Shown one piece after another: positions 1-8,358 of a stretch of 64,000 nt of DNA. The DNA lies in contig CAZGTU010000017.1 in NCBI GenBank assembly GCA_964528675.1, positions 1-64,000 on the forward strand, given 5' to 3'. A model generated the notes under the pieces. It was not told the DNA's origin, made no database searches, and saw nothing but the letters and a program-made list of their open reading frames with translations. Origin of the DNA: CAYRTD01 sp964528675 (lineage in GTDB: Bacteria; Bacteroidota; Bacteroidia; Bacteroidales; GCA-2748055). The position numbers and the translations under genes are program-made. Every line of letters starts with the position of its first letter. Position 1 is the stretch's first letter.

Positions 1-1
1 T

Positions 2-97
2 TATCGTTTTTATGCTCCTGATGGATCCTATGATGGTCTGCGATTTGAAAAAGGGAAGTTCTACAGGGAAGAAGATCTGGATGCCCGGAATTATTGA
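2..97 (+). CDS. C-terminal fragment of an unknown protein
   Basis: An open frame runs in from the left edge and ends at a TGA (95-97), giving 31 visible residues that end in D-A-R-N-Y. The fragment is rich in aromatic and charged residues (FYAPDGSYDG, then FEKGKFYREEDLD). It has normal codon use for the window, and the next gene lies 200 nt downstream, so it is probably the genuine end of an upstream gene on the same strand. There is too little sequence to assign a family, and I do not recognise it. Confidence 0.5.
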   Translation, partial: YRFYAPDGSYDGLRFEKGKFYREEDLDARNY

Positions 98-141
98 CCG
101 ATTACCGATACCGATTATCCATTGCCGATTACTTTCCATCG
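98..141. repeat. Degenerate CCGATTA tandem repeat after a stop codon
   Basis: Immediately behind the stop codon of the partial gene, the word CCGATTA or a close variant recurs at about 98, 105, 111 and 125. Simple tandem words of this kind fill gaps between genes; a different set occurs at 32137-32178. The rest of the 98-297 gap holds the sigma-54-like site at 242-256 and nothing else I can name. Confidence 0.55.
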
Positions 142-241
142 GCATGTGTTAGAAAAAACGCTTACCGATCCATCTATTAGAATTCCACTCATTTCGGAAT
201 GTCATTCCTTATATTATGACTTTATGTCAGTCTTTTTTATG

Positions 242-256
242 TGGCACAGCCTTTGA
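242..256 (+). promoter_or_regulatory. Candidate sigma-54 (-24/-12) promoter of htpG
   Basis: TGGCAC at 242-247 is followed after exactly five bases by TTGA at 253-256, preceded by a T-rich run. This fits the sigma-54 pattern TGGCAC-N5-TTGC except that the -12 GC is GA. It lies 41 nt before the htpG start codon. The -24 half and the spacing are seen directly; the mismatch in the -12 dinucleotide keeps confidence moderate. Confidence 0.4.
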
Positions 257-297
257 TTACCGTGGCTCAGATGTTTAATTAAAAAATTTGATGAATC

Positions 298-2346
298 ATG
301 CATAAGGGTAAAATTGACGTTACCAGTGAAAACATATTCCCTATAATTAAGAAATTTCTCTACTCAGATCACGAGATATTTCTCAGGGAGATAATTTCCA
401 ATGCAGTGGATGCTACACAAAAATTAAAAACCTTAGCTTCACTGGGAGAATTTAAAGGAGACCTCGGAGATCAAACCATTGAGGTGGAACTAGACAAGAA
501 AGCGAAAACCCTGAAGGTTATTGACCGGGGTATTGGAATGACTTCAGAGGAGGTTGATAAATATATCAACCAGATTGCATTCTCAAGTGCCGAAGAATTT
601 CTTGAGAAATATAAAAATCAGAGCAATGCTATTATCGGACACTTTGGTCTGGGTTTTTATTCTGCTTTTATGGTTTCAGATAAAGTGGAAGTTCTCACCA
701 GGTCTTATAAAGAAGATGCCAAACCTGTGAAATGGACATGCGATGGAAGTCCGGAATACAGTATTGAAGAAGCAGAAAAAGAATCTTTTGGTACCGAAGT
801 TACTCTGCATCTTGATGATGACTCCAAAGAATTCCTGGAAGAAAACCGGGTTAACGAAATCCTTAATAAATACTGTAAATTCCTCCCTGTAGAGATTGCC
901 TTTGGAACAGAGAAGGAATGGAAAGACGGAAAAGAAGTTGACACGGGAAAAAAGCGTATCATTAATGACACCAATCCTTTATGGACCAAAATGCCTGCAG
1001 ATGTCAAGGAAGAGGAGTATGAAAAATTTTACCGGGAGTTATATCCAGTAGCGGAATCTCCATTGTTTAATATTCACCTGAATGTTGATTATCCTTTTAA
1101 TCTTACCGGAATTCTTTATTTCCCAAGGATAAAAAGTAATTTTGAGATTCAGAAGAATAAAATACAACTTTACAGTAACCAGGTATTTGTTACCGACTCG
1201 GTGGAAGGAATAGTACCCGAGTTCCTGACCCTCCTGCATGGTGTTCTCGATTCTCCTGATATCCCATTGAATGTATCCAGATCCTATCTGCAAAGCGATT
1301 CCAATGTCAAGAAAATTTCGAGTCACATCACCAAGAAAGTTGCTGACAGGCTTGAGGAAATATTCAAAGAGAAACGAGAAGACTTTGAGAAAAAATGGGA
1401 CGATCTCAAGTTGTTCATTACTTACGGTATGATCAGCGAGGAAAAATTTTATGAACGCGCTGAAAAATTCGCTTTGTTCAAGAATACAGACGGTAAGTAC
1501 TTCACTTTTGAGGAGTATGAAAAATTGATCAAAGAAAATCAAACGGATAAAAATAAAACCCTCGTATATCTATACGCCACTGATATTGAAAAGCAGCATA
1601 GTTTTATTGAAAAGGCCAAATCCAAAGGTTATGATGTACTTCATATGAATGGCCAGTTAGATTCTCATTTCATTAATCACCTGGAACAAAAATTCAAGGA
1701 TTCGAGATTTGTCAGGGTGGATGCAGATATCATTGATAAGCTCATTGAAAAAGAAGAAACAAAGGAGTCTCATCTTTCAGTTGATGAAAAAAGTGAAATG
1801 ACTACTCTTTTTGAGAGTCAAACGCCACAAAAAGAGAGCTTTACAGTCAGCTTTGAAGCCCTGGGAGAGGAAGAATATCCAATTGTTATTACCCAGTCGG
1901 AATTTCTCCGCAGGATGAAAGATATGTCGGCATTGAGTGGGGCTGATGCTTTTTATGGAAATATGCCGGATACCTATAACCTTGTGGTAAATACCGATCA
2001 TCCTCTTGTAAATAAGCTGGTTGAGCAGAAAAATAAAAAACTTTCAGACAAGCTTGGTCAGATGAAGGAAGAGCTTTCCGCTCTTAATGAAGAAAAGGAA
2101 AAGTTGGAAAAGGCTAACGAAAAGAAAAAAGAGGAAGAAATACCACAGGCAGATAAAGATAAGATAGAGGAGCTGGAAAAGAAGATTACCGGTGTTGAAA
2201 CTCAGAAAAGGGAAGCTCTTGAAGGTTTCGCTAATAAAAACAAACTGGTTAAGCAGTTGATTGATTTGGCATTAATTTCAAATAATATGTTGAAAGGTGA
2301 AGCTTTGACAAGCTTTGTTAAGCGATCTGTGGATATGATCAAATAG
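298..2346 (+). CDS. htpG: Molecular chaperone HtpG (Hsp90)
   Basis: This is a cytosolic ATP-dependent chaperone of the Hsp90 family, 682 residues long, somewhat longer than the roughly 625 of E. coli HtpG. The N-terminal GHKL ATPase is intact: Glu31 and Asn35 in LREIISNAVDA, Asp76 in DRGIGM, and the lid glycine motif GHFGLGFYSAF at 114-124. The middle domain follows. The C-terminal third carries a highly charged Glu/Lys-rich coiled-coil-like stretch (about residues 580-650) before the dimerisation end. The start is fixed because the only nearby upstream ATG (291) runs into a stop at once. It is monocistronic: a sigma-54-like site lies 41 nt upstream and a strong terminator follows. Confidence 0.97.
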   Translation: MHKGKIDVTSENIFPIIKKFLYSDHEIFLREIISNAVDATQKLKTLASLGEFKGDLGDQTIEVELDKKAKTLKVIDRGIGMTSEEVDKYINQIAFSSAEEFLEKYKNQSNAIIGHFGLGFYSAFMVSDKVEVLTRSYKEDAKPVKWTCDGSPEYSIEEAEKESFGTEVTLHLDDDSKEFLEENRVNEILNKYCKFLPVEIAFGTEKEWKDGKEVDTGKKRIINDTNPLWTKMPADVKEEEYEKFYRELYPVAESPLFNIHLNVDYPFNLTGILYFPRIKSNFEIQKNKIQLYSNQVFVTDSVEGIVPEFLTLLHGVLDSPDIPLNVSRSYLQSDSNVKKISSHITKKVADRLEEIFKEKREDFEKKWDDLKLFITYGMISEEKFYERAEKFALFKNTDGKYFTFEEYEKLIKENQTDKNKTLVYLYATDIEKQHSFIEKAKSKGYDVLHMNGQLDSHFINHLEQKFKDSRFVRVDADIIDKLIEKEETKESHLSVDEKSEMTTLFESQTPQKESFTVSFEALGEEEYPIVITQSEFLRRMKDMSALSGADAFYGNMPDTYNLVVNTDHPLVNKLVEQKNKKLSDKLGQMKEELSALNEEKEKLEKANEKKKEEEIPQADKDKIEELEKKITGVETQKREALEGFANKNKLVKQLIDLALISNNMLKGEALTSFVKRSVDMIK

Positions 2347-2370
2347 TACAGAAAAAATCTCTTGTATTTA

Positions 2371-2422
2371 CGCCCTGACTTTTTCGTGTACCTGTGCTGA
2401 AAAATGTCAGGGCGTTTTTTTT
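2371..2422 (+). terminator. Rho-independent terminator of htpG
   Basis: CGCCCTGAC (2371-2379) pairs with GTCAGGGCG (2406-2414). After a T/T mismatch the stem continues with TTTTC/GAAAA, leaving a 13-nt loop, and eight T residues follow at 2415-2422. It lies 25 nt after the htpG stop and insulates it from the convergent gene. Confidence 0.85.
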
Positions 2423-2454
2423 ATCTTTTTGGTGTGGGTTCACTATAAAATAGC

Positions 2455-2976
2455 TCAGAATAGATCTCTCACTTCATTCTTAAGGAATTGAAGAGCTTCC
2501 TGTGTGGGGGGATTTTGCGTATTCATTGCCTTTTCAAGAATCCGTTTGCTGAGGTTGATCCCCTGATCATTGGGTTTTAGTTCAGCGGCACTTGTATTAA
2601 TAAGCTTAATAATCTCACTACGTGCCATTTTTATCTTTTCCCAGGCCTGGGGACTAATGTATGTCTGCTGGGAAAGATTATGTTCAAATTCAGTTCTGAC
2701 ATTATTGATCAGCTCATTTTGCAATTGAGCAACATTGAGTTTCGTGTTTTTAAATCTCATTACCAGGGAATCCGGTGAAATTCTCTCCAGAAGCAATACC
2801 AGTCGCTCAAAGGCCTGGAGCCTTAATGGTAAAACGGTTTCCGTGCGGTTCATGCTCAATTCTAACTTCTTTTTTTTCTCTTCATTCTTCAGATAAATTC
2901 TGAGAAGCAGGTAGGCAGTGAGAAATACAATAACTGATGGGAGGATGTACTTAAGGATTTCCAGTATTTCTGTCAT
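2455..2976 (-). CDS. Conserved membrane-anchored protein of unknown function
   Basis: The 173-residue protein has one hydrophobic helix at residues 8-27, followed by a lysine/glutamate-rich stretch and a soluble helical domain containing LPLRLQAFERLVLLLERI and a C-terminal NEVRDLF. It resembles a small family I have seen only in Bacteroidota, possibly catalogued as DUF7935; I am not certain of the number. The topology suggests a short N-terminal anchor with the bulk in the cytoplasm. It converges on htpG and diverges from the aminotransferase gene. No catalytic motif is visible and I propose no function. Confidence 0.7.
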   Translation of the reverse strand: MTEILEILKYILPSVIVFLTAYLLLRIYLKNEEKKKKLELSMNRTETVLPLRLQAFERLVLLLERISPDSLVMRFKNTKLNVAQLQNELINNVRTEFEHNLSQQTYISPQAWEKIKMARSEIIKLINTSAAELKPNDQGINLSKRILEKAMNTQNPPTQEALQFLKNEVRDLF

Positions 2977-3034
2977 GTTGATATCTTTTTTACACTATAA
3001 AACATGAAAAGTTAACAAATTATTATAAAAAAAG

Positions 3035-3042
3035 TATTTTTG
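3035..3042 (+). promoter_or_regulatory. Bacteroidota -7 element upstream of the aminotransferase
   Basis: TATTTTTG matches the Bacteroidota -7 consensus TAnnTTTG. It lies 53 nt before the ATG at 3095. No good TTG is seen at the -33 spacing, so only half of the promoter is supported. Confidence 0.45.
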
Positions 3043-3094
3043 AATTCTGTTACTATCGAAAAAACAGCTTTTTTAATCAAATTTACGAATACTC

Positions 3095-4288
3095 ATGGAA
3101 AAAGTATCAAAAAGATTAGCAAGTTTATCTTCTTCCGCTACAATAGCAATGAATCAAAAAAGCAGGGAGATGAAAGAAAAGGGGGTAGATGTAGTGAATT
3201 TAAGTGTTGGCGAACCTGATTTTAACACTCCCGATCATATAAAAGCCGCTGCAAAAAAAGCAATTGATGATAATTTTTCATTTTATGCTCCTGTGCCGGG
3301 TTATCCGGAATTGAGAAAAGCTGTGGTAAATAAATTTAAGCGAGAAAATAATCTTGAATATTCGCCTGATCAGATTGTAGTATCTACCGGTGCAAAACAT
3401 TCAATAGCCAATACAATGATCAGCATCATTGATCCTGGAGATGAAGTTATAGTTCCTGCACCCTATTGGGTAAGCTATGTTGAACAGGTGAAAATTGCTG
3501 AAGGAAAGAACGTAATTATTGATGCCGGTATAGAAAACGAATTTAAGATAACACCGGATCAGCTCAGAAAAGCCATAAGCCCTAAAACAAAGGCTTTATT
3601 GCTTTGCTCTCCTTCAAATCCTACAGGCAGTGTGTATTCATATGATCAATTAAAAGCACTGGTTGAGGTCCTTGAGGATTATCCAGAGGTTTTTGTTATT
3701 TCAGATGAGATCTATGAGCATATAAATTTCGTAGGAAAACATACCAGTATTGCTGAATTTCCCGGTATGAAAGAGAGAACTGTAGTTGTTAACGGGGTTT
3801 CGAAGGGATATGCAATGACGGGTTGGAGAATTGGTTATATAGGAGCACCATTATGGATAGCAAAGGCCTGCAATAAGCTTCAGGGACAAATGACATCGGG
3901 AGCAACCTCCATTGCACAGCGTGCTGCAATTGAAGCCCTTGAGGGTGATCAGTCATGTGTTGCTGATATGCGAAAGGCTTTCGTGAGGAGAAGGGATCTG
4001 GTTATTGAGCGCTTACAAAAAATTGATGGTATTAACTGCATTGTGCCGGAAGGAGCTTTCTATGTTTTTCCCGATATGAGTGCATTTTACGGAAAATCTG
4101 CCGGTGATTCAAAAATAGAAACCTCTATGGACCTCTGTCTTTATCTTCTTGAGAAAGGACACATAGCAACCGTTCCGGGCGAAGCATTCGGAGCTCCGGA
4201 TAATATTCGGATATCGTATGCGAATTCTGATGAAAATCTTATCAAAGCAATGGACAGGCTGGAAAAAGCACTGATAGATCTCAAGTAG
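3095..4288 (+). CDS. aspC: Pyridoxal-phosphate aminotransferase, aspartate-type (class I)
   Basis: This is a 397-residue fold-type I aminotransferase, the usual length for the AspAT Igamma group. Visible landmarks are SVGEPDF at 37-43, SPSNPTG at 172-178 (Asn175 contacts PLP), SDEIYE with Asp204, the PLP-lysine Lys237 in NGVSKGYAMTGWR, and Arg245. A substrate-carboxylate arginine is expected in the C-terminal NIRISYANSDE. It most likely moves amino groups between aspartate and 2-oxoglutarate, although paralogues with broad or aromatic specificity look the same at this level. It stands alone between a divergent small gene and a long non-coding stretch, with a -7 element 53 nt upstream. Confidence 0.9.
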   Translation: MEKVSKRLASLSSSATIAMNQKSREMKEKGVDVVNLSVGEPDFNTPDHIKAAAKKAIDDNFSFYAPVPGYPELRKAVVNKFKRENNLEYSPDQIVVSTGAKHSIANTMISIIDPGDEVIVPAPYWVSYVEQVKIAEGKNVIIDAGIENEFKITPDQLRKAISPKTKALLLCSPSNPTGSVYSYDQLKALVEVLEDYPEVFVISDEIYEHINFVGKHTSIAEFPGMKERTVVVNGVSKGYAMTGWRIGYIGAPLWIAKACNKLQGQMTSGATSIAQRAAIEALEGDQSCVADMRKAFVRRRDLVIERLQKIDGINCIVPEGAFYVFPDMSAFYGKSAGDSKIETSMDLCLYLLEKGHIATVPGEAFGAPDNIRISYANSDENLIKAMDRLEKALIDLK

Positions 4289-4448
4289 TCTTTGCAAGAA
4301 AACGTCAACTATGTATGCCTTACCCGGAATGTTTTTTTATCTGCCATTAAGAGGAGAGAGGTTTCTCACTCCTTCGTTTGGTAATTAAAACCACCATAAG
4401 CCATAAGCTATTTTCCTGCCAAACGCGGGGATTATCAAATCTATACTA

Positions 4449-4456
4449 TATTTTTG
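4449..4456 (+). promoter_or_regulatory. Possible -7 element opening a long mltG leader
   Basis: TATTTTTG again matches TAnnTTTG. If it is used, transcription would start near 4461 and give mltG a leader of about 285 nt that contains the hairpin cluster at 4526-4646. There is no convincing -33 TTG. Confidence 0.3.
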
Positions 4457-4525
4457 TCCTCCACTACAGCTATTAGTATATATCGATTTCTAAAAAATGC
4501 TGATACTTTTCTTTAATCTTCCTTC

Positions 4526-4646
4526 GCTCCTATAGCTATCGGAGCTGCGTCGGACGAGAAGTTTGGTCGAATTGGCTACGCCGAGCTCGTAAACTCGGTT
4601 CCTCGGAGTTCTACTCCGAAAATAAGGGTTCAGGGTTCTACCCTGA
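4526..4646. repeat. Cluster of short perfect hairpins in the aminotransferase-mltG gap
   Basis: The 457-nt gap 4289-4745 holds no convincing gene. It does hold a row of small inverted repeats: GCTCC/GGAGC around the palindrome ATAGCTAT (4526-4545), CCGAG/CTCGG (4581-4598), TCGGAGT/ACTCCGA (4603-4619) and TCAGGGT/ACCCTGA (4630-4646). The last two both enclose the loop TCT and share the core GTTCTAC. The base composition is richer in G+C than the surrounding gap. This looks like a REP-type or structured-RNA element. A 62-codon reverse frame across it reads as hairpin sequence and is not annotated. Confidence 0.6.
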
Positions 4647-4745
4647 GGTTTAATACCATTTATTTTAAATTTTCGCACAACAATTATTATTATTAAAGCG
4701 TTTCAGATTATATTAATTATTTATTGATATAACTGAGATCTTATC

Positions 4746-5813
4746 ATGGTTAGGAGAAAGATATCAAGAAAAAAGCCGGGATATATGCGGGCCTTCCTCT
4801 GGCTTGTTTTAGCAGCAATTATTGTAGTTCTTATTATCGCCCTCAGAATGTACAGGGCAGTGTTTTTACCCTCTGTTGATATGGCAGAAGGAGAACAGAT
4901 CATCCTTTATATTCCTTCAGATGCCGATTATGAATGGTTAAATCAGAAGCTCGATGAAGAGAATGTGATATCGGATAAGAAAGCTTTTGAATGGCTCGCC
5001 AATAAAAAGAACCTGAAAAATCATATTAATCCGGGAAGATATATTATAGAACCCGGGATGAGTAATAACCAGATCATTAATAAGATCCGTTCCGGAAGTC
5101 AGGATCCTCTTATTTTTATGTTTAATAACCTTCGGACAATCCCGGAGCTTGCCGCAGTGTCAGCCGGAGTTTTTGAACCTGATTCAACTGATTTTGCAAA
5201 GTACCTTACTGATCCTGAAACCGCAAAGGAATTTGGCTTTACTCCTGAAACCTTTGCTTCCATGTTCATCCCGAATTCCTATGAGTTTTACTGGACCACA
5301 AGCCCGGAAGAATTTGCAGAAAGGATGAAGCGTGAGTATATCGCTTTCTGGTCAAAAGGTCGTGAAAAGCAGGCAAAGGAACTGGGTTTGTCAAAGAAAG
5401 AAGTTTCAGTTTTGGCTTCTATTGTTGAGCAGGAAGCATTACATCCTGAAGAAAATGCCAAGATCGCAGGCGTTTTTATTAACCGTTTGAAAAATGGCAT
5501 ACCACTTCAGTCGGATCCTACCATCATTTATGCCTTACAGGATTTTAATATTCGCAGAGTTCTGAACTTACATAAATCAATAAATTCACCTTATAATACA
5601 TATCTGCACAGAGGATTGCCTCCAGGGCCTATTTCTATTCCTTCAATTGCTGCAATTGATGCAGTGCTTGAGTACGACGAACATAATTACATCTATTTTT
5701 GTGCAAAACCGGATTTTTCCGGATACCATAATTTTGCTCGAACACTCTCTCAACATAACAAAAACGCACGTTTATACCAGCAAGCGCTCAATAGACGGAA
5801 AATCTACCGATAA
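4746..5813 (+). CDS. mltG: Endolytic murein transglycosylase MltG (YceG family)
   Basis: The 355-residue protein sits in the inner membrane and cleaves nascent peptidoglycan strands, acting as a terminator of glycan elongation. It has a short basic N-terminus, one transmembrane helix at about 16-34, a LysM-like N-terminal half, and the YceG catalytic domain. The catalytic glutamate is seen in LASIVEQEA (Glu228, corresponding to Glu218 of E. coli MltG). Conserved blocks VFINRL, LQSDPTIIYAL and RGLPPGPISIPSIAAI follow. A phosphohexomutase gene follows 38 nt downstream, in the same direction, so the two are probably co-transcribed. Confidence 0.95.
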   Translation: MVRRKISRKKPGYMRAFLWLVLAAIIVVLIIALRMYRAVFLPSVDMAEGEQIILYIPSDADYEWLNQKLDEENVISDKKAFEWLANKKNLKNHINPGRYIIEPGMSNNQIINKIRSGSQDPLIFMFNNLRTIPELAAVSAGVFEPDSTDFAKYLTDPETAKEFGFTPETFASMFIPNSYEFYWTTSPEEFAERMKREYIAFWSKGREKQAKELGLSKKEVSVLASIVEQEALHPEENAKIAGVFINRLKNGIPLQSDPTIIYALQDFNIRRVLNLHKSINSPYNTYLHRGLPPGPISIPSIAAIDAVLEYDEHNYIYFCAKPDFSGYHNFARTLSQHNKNARLYQQALNRRKIYR

Positions 5814-5851
5814 TGTTGAATTATATGGGGCAATTATTGTAAATTCGATTT

Positions 5852-7261
5852 ATGAATAGAATAAAGTTTGGAACAGATGGATGGCGGGCAATAATTGCGC
5901 GGGATTTTACTGAAGAAAATCTTGTCAGACTCAGTCTTGCCTGTTCAAATTGGTTGCTGAGAAAATTTCGGGAAGCATCGGTTGTTGTATCTTATGATTG
6001 CCGTTTCGGAGGCAGAATGTTTTCTGAAACCGTTGCAAAGGTAATGGCTTCCAAAGGAATTAAAGTTTTCCTTTCCGACAGGTTTACATCAACCCCGGTC
6101 CTTTCGATGGCCGTGAAAACACTTTCCTGTAAACTCGGGGTAATGATAACAGCCAGCCATAATTCTTATGAGTATAACGGATTTAAATTAAAATCGAATG
6201 AAGGGGGGCCACTATTCGATGAAGATGCCATTGACATAGAAAATCTAATTAATTATGAAAATGAGGTTGATCTGAGTCTTATACGTTTGGATGAATTGAT
6301 AAAGAGGAAAATGGTCACCTTGCTAAATATTGAAGAGAACTATTTGCATGTCCTGAAAACCAATTTCAACTTTGGCATATTATCTTCATCTGCACATAAA
6401 GTAGCCGTTGATCCTATGTTTGGTAGTGGTCAAAATGTCCTCCCGGCTATATTTCCGAAGATTAAATCAATCCACGATAAACAGGATTTTTCTTTTAACA
6501 ATACTCCCCCTGAACCTCTTCAAAAAAACCTGGAAGAATTCCAGGAATATGTTAAAAGCAGGAAAAGTATCAAACTCGGCATTTGCCTGGACGGAGATGC
6601 CGACAGGATAGCACTGATCAATGAAAATGGTGAATATATCGATTCGCACAGGATTATCCTTTTGCTTATTCATTATCTTGCAGGATATAAAAACCAGAAA
6701 GGTATTATTGTTACGGGATTTTCTTCTACCATTAAAATAGAAAAACTTGCTGAATATTATCGTTTACCTGTTACACGGGTTAAAATAGGGTTTAAAGAAA
6801 TTTCGAGACATATGTTAAAAAAGGATGTACTCGTGGGAGGTGAAGAATCCGGAGGTATCAGCGTAAAGGGACATATTCCTGAGCGCGATGGCATATGGAT
6901 GGCAATGTTAATCTGGCAATGGATGGAGGAAAGTGGTAAGTCGCTGAATGAACTTCTTGATGAAATTTATGAAATTACAGGAAAATTTGCTTTTGCACGT
7001 TCAGACCTTAGAATTGATAAGGAATTGAAAACCCGGGTTATGGCAAGTTGTAATGCAGGCAAGTATAATAATTTCGGCAAATATGAAATTGTCTCATCAG
7101 AAGACCTGGATGGTTATAAATATTTTTTTAATAATTCATCCTGGTTGATGATCAGGCCTTCCGGAACAGAACCGGTATTACGTACTTATGCTGAAGCTGA
7201 AAATGAAGCTGAAGCAAAAAAGATTCTCGAGTTCGCAAAAGAAACAATAATGAATTCCTGA
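5852..7261 (+). CDS. Phosphoglucomutase/phosphomannomutase family protein
   Basis: A 469-residue alpha-D-phosphohexomutase that moves a phosphate between C6 and C1 of a sugar. All four family signatures are present: the phosphoserine loop TASHN (Ser102), the metal loop DGDADR (247-252), the sugar-binding loop GEESGG (330-335), and the phosphate-binding RPSGTE (435-440). The motifs do not separate glucose, mannose or glucosamine specificity. It lies between mltG and murB, which suits a supply of sugar phosphates for envelope polymers. Its TGA ends at 7261, directly against the murB stop at 7262, with no terminator between. Confidence 0.9.
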   Translation: MNRIKFGTDGWRAIIARDFTEENLVRLSLACSNWLLRKFREASVVVSYDCRFGGRMFSETVAKVMASKGIKVFLSDRFTSTPVLSMAVKTLSCKLGVMITASHNSYEYNGFKLKSNEGGPLFDEDAIDIENLINYENEVDLSLIRLDELIKRKMVTLLNIEENYLHVLKTNFNFGILSSSAHKVAVDPMFGSGQNVLPAIFPKIKSIHDKQDFSFNNTPPEPLQKNLEEFQEYVKSRKSIKLGICLDGDADRIALINENGEYIDSHRIILLLIHYLAGYKNQKGIIVTGFSSTIKIEKLAEYYRLPVTRVKIGFKEISRHMLKKDVLVGGEESGGISVKGHIPERDGIWMAMLIWQWMEESGKSLNELLDEIYEITGKFAFARSDLRIDKELKTRVMASCNAGKYNNFGKYEIVSSEDLDGYKYFFNNSSWLMIRPSGTEPVLRTYAEAENEAEAKKILEFAKETIMNS

Positions 7262-8266
7262 TTAAATCACTTTAACTTCTCTTTCAAGGTTAATGGAGAA
7301 CTGATTTTTAACCGCCTTACGGATTTTTTCGGAGAATATAAAAACTTCCTCTCCTGTTGCATTTCCGTAGTTTACAATTACGAGTGGCTGTTTTGGCCAT
7401 GTCCCTGTTTGTCTCTCCCTGACCCCTTTCCATCCGGCTTTTTCAATTAGCCATGCTGCCGGGACTTTGATATTTTTACCCGATGGATAGGACGGAATAT
7501 CCGGATAGGTATTCCTTAAATTCGAAAACTGTTCAAGGGAGAGAACCGGGTTCTTGAAAAAACTACCCGCATTTCCTGTTTCTTCAGGATCAGGTAGCTT
7601 ACTTCTTCTTATTTCAATTACACATTCTCTTAGTGTTTTTATATCTTCTTTTCCTTTCTTCCTGAAAATGCTTTCAAGATTACCATAATTGAGAATAAAA
7701 ACGGGTATTTTATCCAGCCTGAATAGCACAGAAGAAATGATAAATTTTCCCTGTAATTCTCTTTTAAAAATACTGGTTCTGTATCCGAATTCACACTCTT
7801 TGTTAGAAAAGCTTCTCCGTTCCCCTGAATCAATATTAATCCCTTCAACCCGGAGGATCCTGTCTTTAACTTCAACCCCGTAAGCTCCTATGTTTTGTAC
7901 AGGAGCAGATCCTACAGTTCCGGGAATAAGAGAAAGGTTCTCAAGGCCGGCATAATTATGCTCACAGCAAAATTCAACAAATGAATCCCAGTTCTCCCCA
8001 CAGCCGGCTTCTATGTCAACATGAAGCTCATCTTCGGAAACTTTATTTATGCCTTTAATATCAGGATTAATTATTGTTCCCCTGTAATCACCCCTGAATA
8101 ATAAATTACTGCCTTCACCAATTATCAGATGATTCGCGGGTACACCTTTTAGAATATAATCTTCGATAGCCTCGAGCGACTCAAATTTAAGATAGTTATC
8201 AGCCTTAACATCAATGCCAAATGTATTGAGCTGTTTTATAGAATAATTTGTATAATGCTTGATCAT
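7262..8266 (-). CDS. murB: UDP-N-acetylmuramate dehydrogenase MurB
   Basis: This FAD enzyme reduces UDP-GlcNAc-enolpyruvate to UDP-MurNAc, the second committed step of peptidoglycan precursor synthesis. The protein of 334 residues shows the FAD-binding GEGSNLLF (50-57), IPGTVGSAPVQNIGAYG (114-130), the active-site serine context NAGSFFKNP, and the C-terminal LEREVKV glutamate of type I MurB. A longer frame from 8299 is possible, but a TATCTTTG promoter element (reverse strand, 8283-8290) lies inside that extension, so the ATG at 8266 is preferred. It converges on the phosphohexomutase with no gap. Confidence 0.95.
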   Translation of the reverse strand: MIKHYTNYSIKQLNTFGIDVKADNYLKFESLEAIEDYILKGVPANHLIIGEGSNLLFRGDYRGTIINPDIKGINKVSEDELHVDIEAGCGENWDSFVEFCCEHNYAGLENLSLIPGTVGSAPVQNIGAYGVEVKDRILRVEGINIDSGERRSFSNKECEFGYRTSIFKRELQGKFIISSVLFRLDKIPVFILNYGNLESIFRKKGKEDIKTLRECVIEIRRSKLPDPEETGNAGSFFKNPVLSLEQFSNLRNTYPDIPSYPSGKNIKVPAAWLIEKAGWKGVRERQTGTWPKQPLVIVNYGNATGEEVFIFSEKIRKAVKNQFSINLEREVKVI

Positions 8267-8282
8267 AACGGAGAAATTACCA

Positions 8283-8290
8283 CAAAGATA
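8283..8290 (-). promoter_or_regulatory. Bacteroidota -7 element of murB
   Basis: On the reverse strand the bases read TATCTTTG, a full match to TAnnTTTG. Transcription would start about 12 nt before the ATG at 8266 and after the alternative ATG at 8299, so the element decides the start codon. No clear TTG at -33. Confidence 0.5.
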
Positions 8291-8358
8291 AGTTTTCATA
8301 CATAATAGCTTTATGGAAATTGGGTTTATTTTATATCTTCGGCAATGAATTGTTTTGT

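Noticed and set aside
1039..1542. 167-codon reverse frame inside htpG
   Set aside because: Complete overlap with a well-conserved gene on the other strand; hydrophobic, low-information translation.
4490..4678. 62-codon reverse frame in the aminotransferase-mltG gap
   Set aside because: It reads across a row of hairpins and has the composition of palindromic DNA; no homology or start signal.
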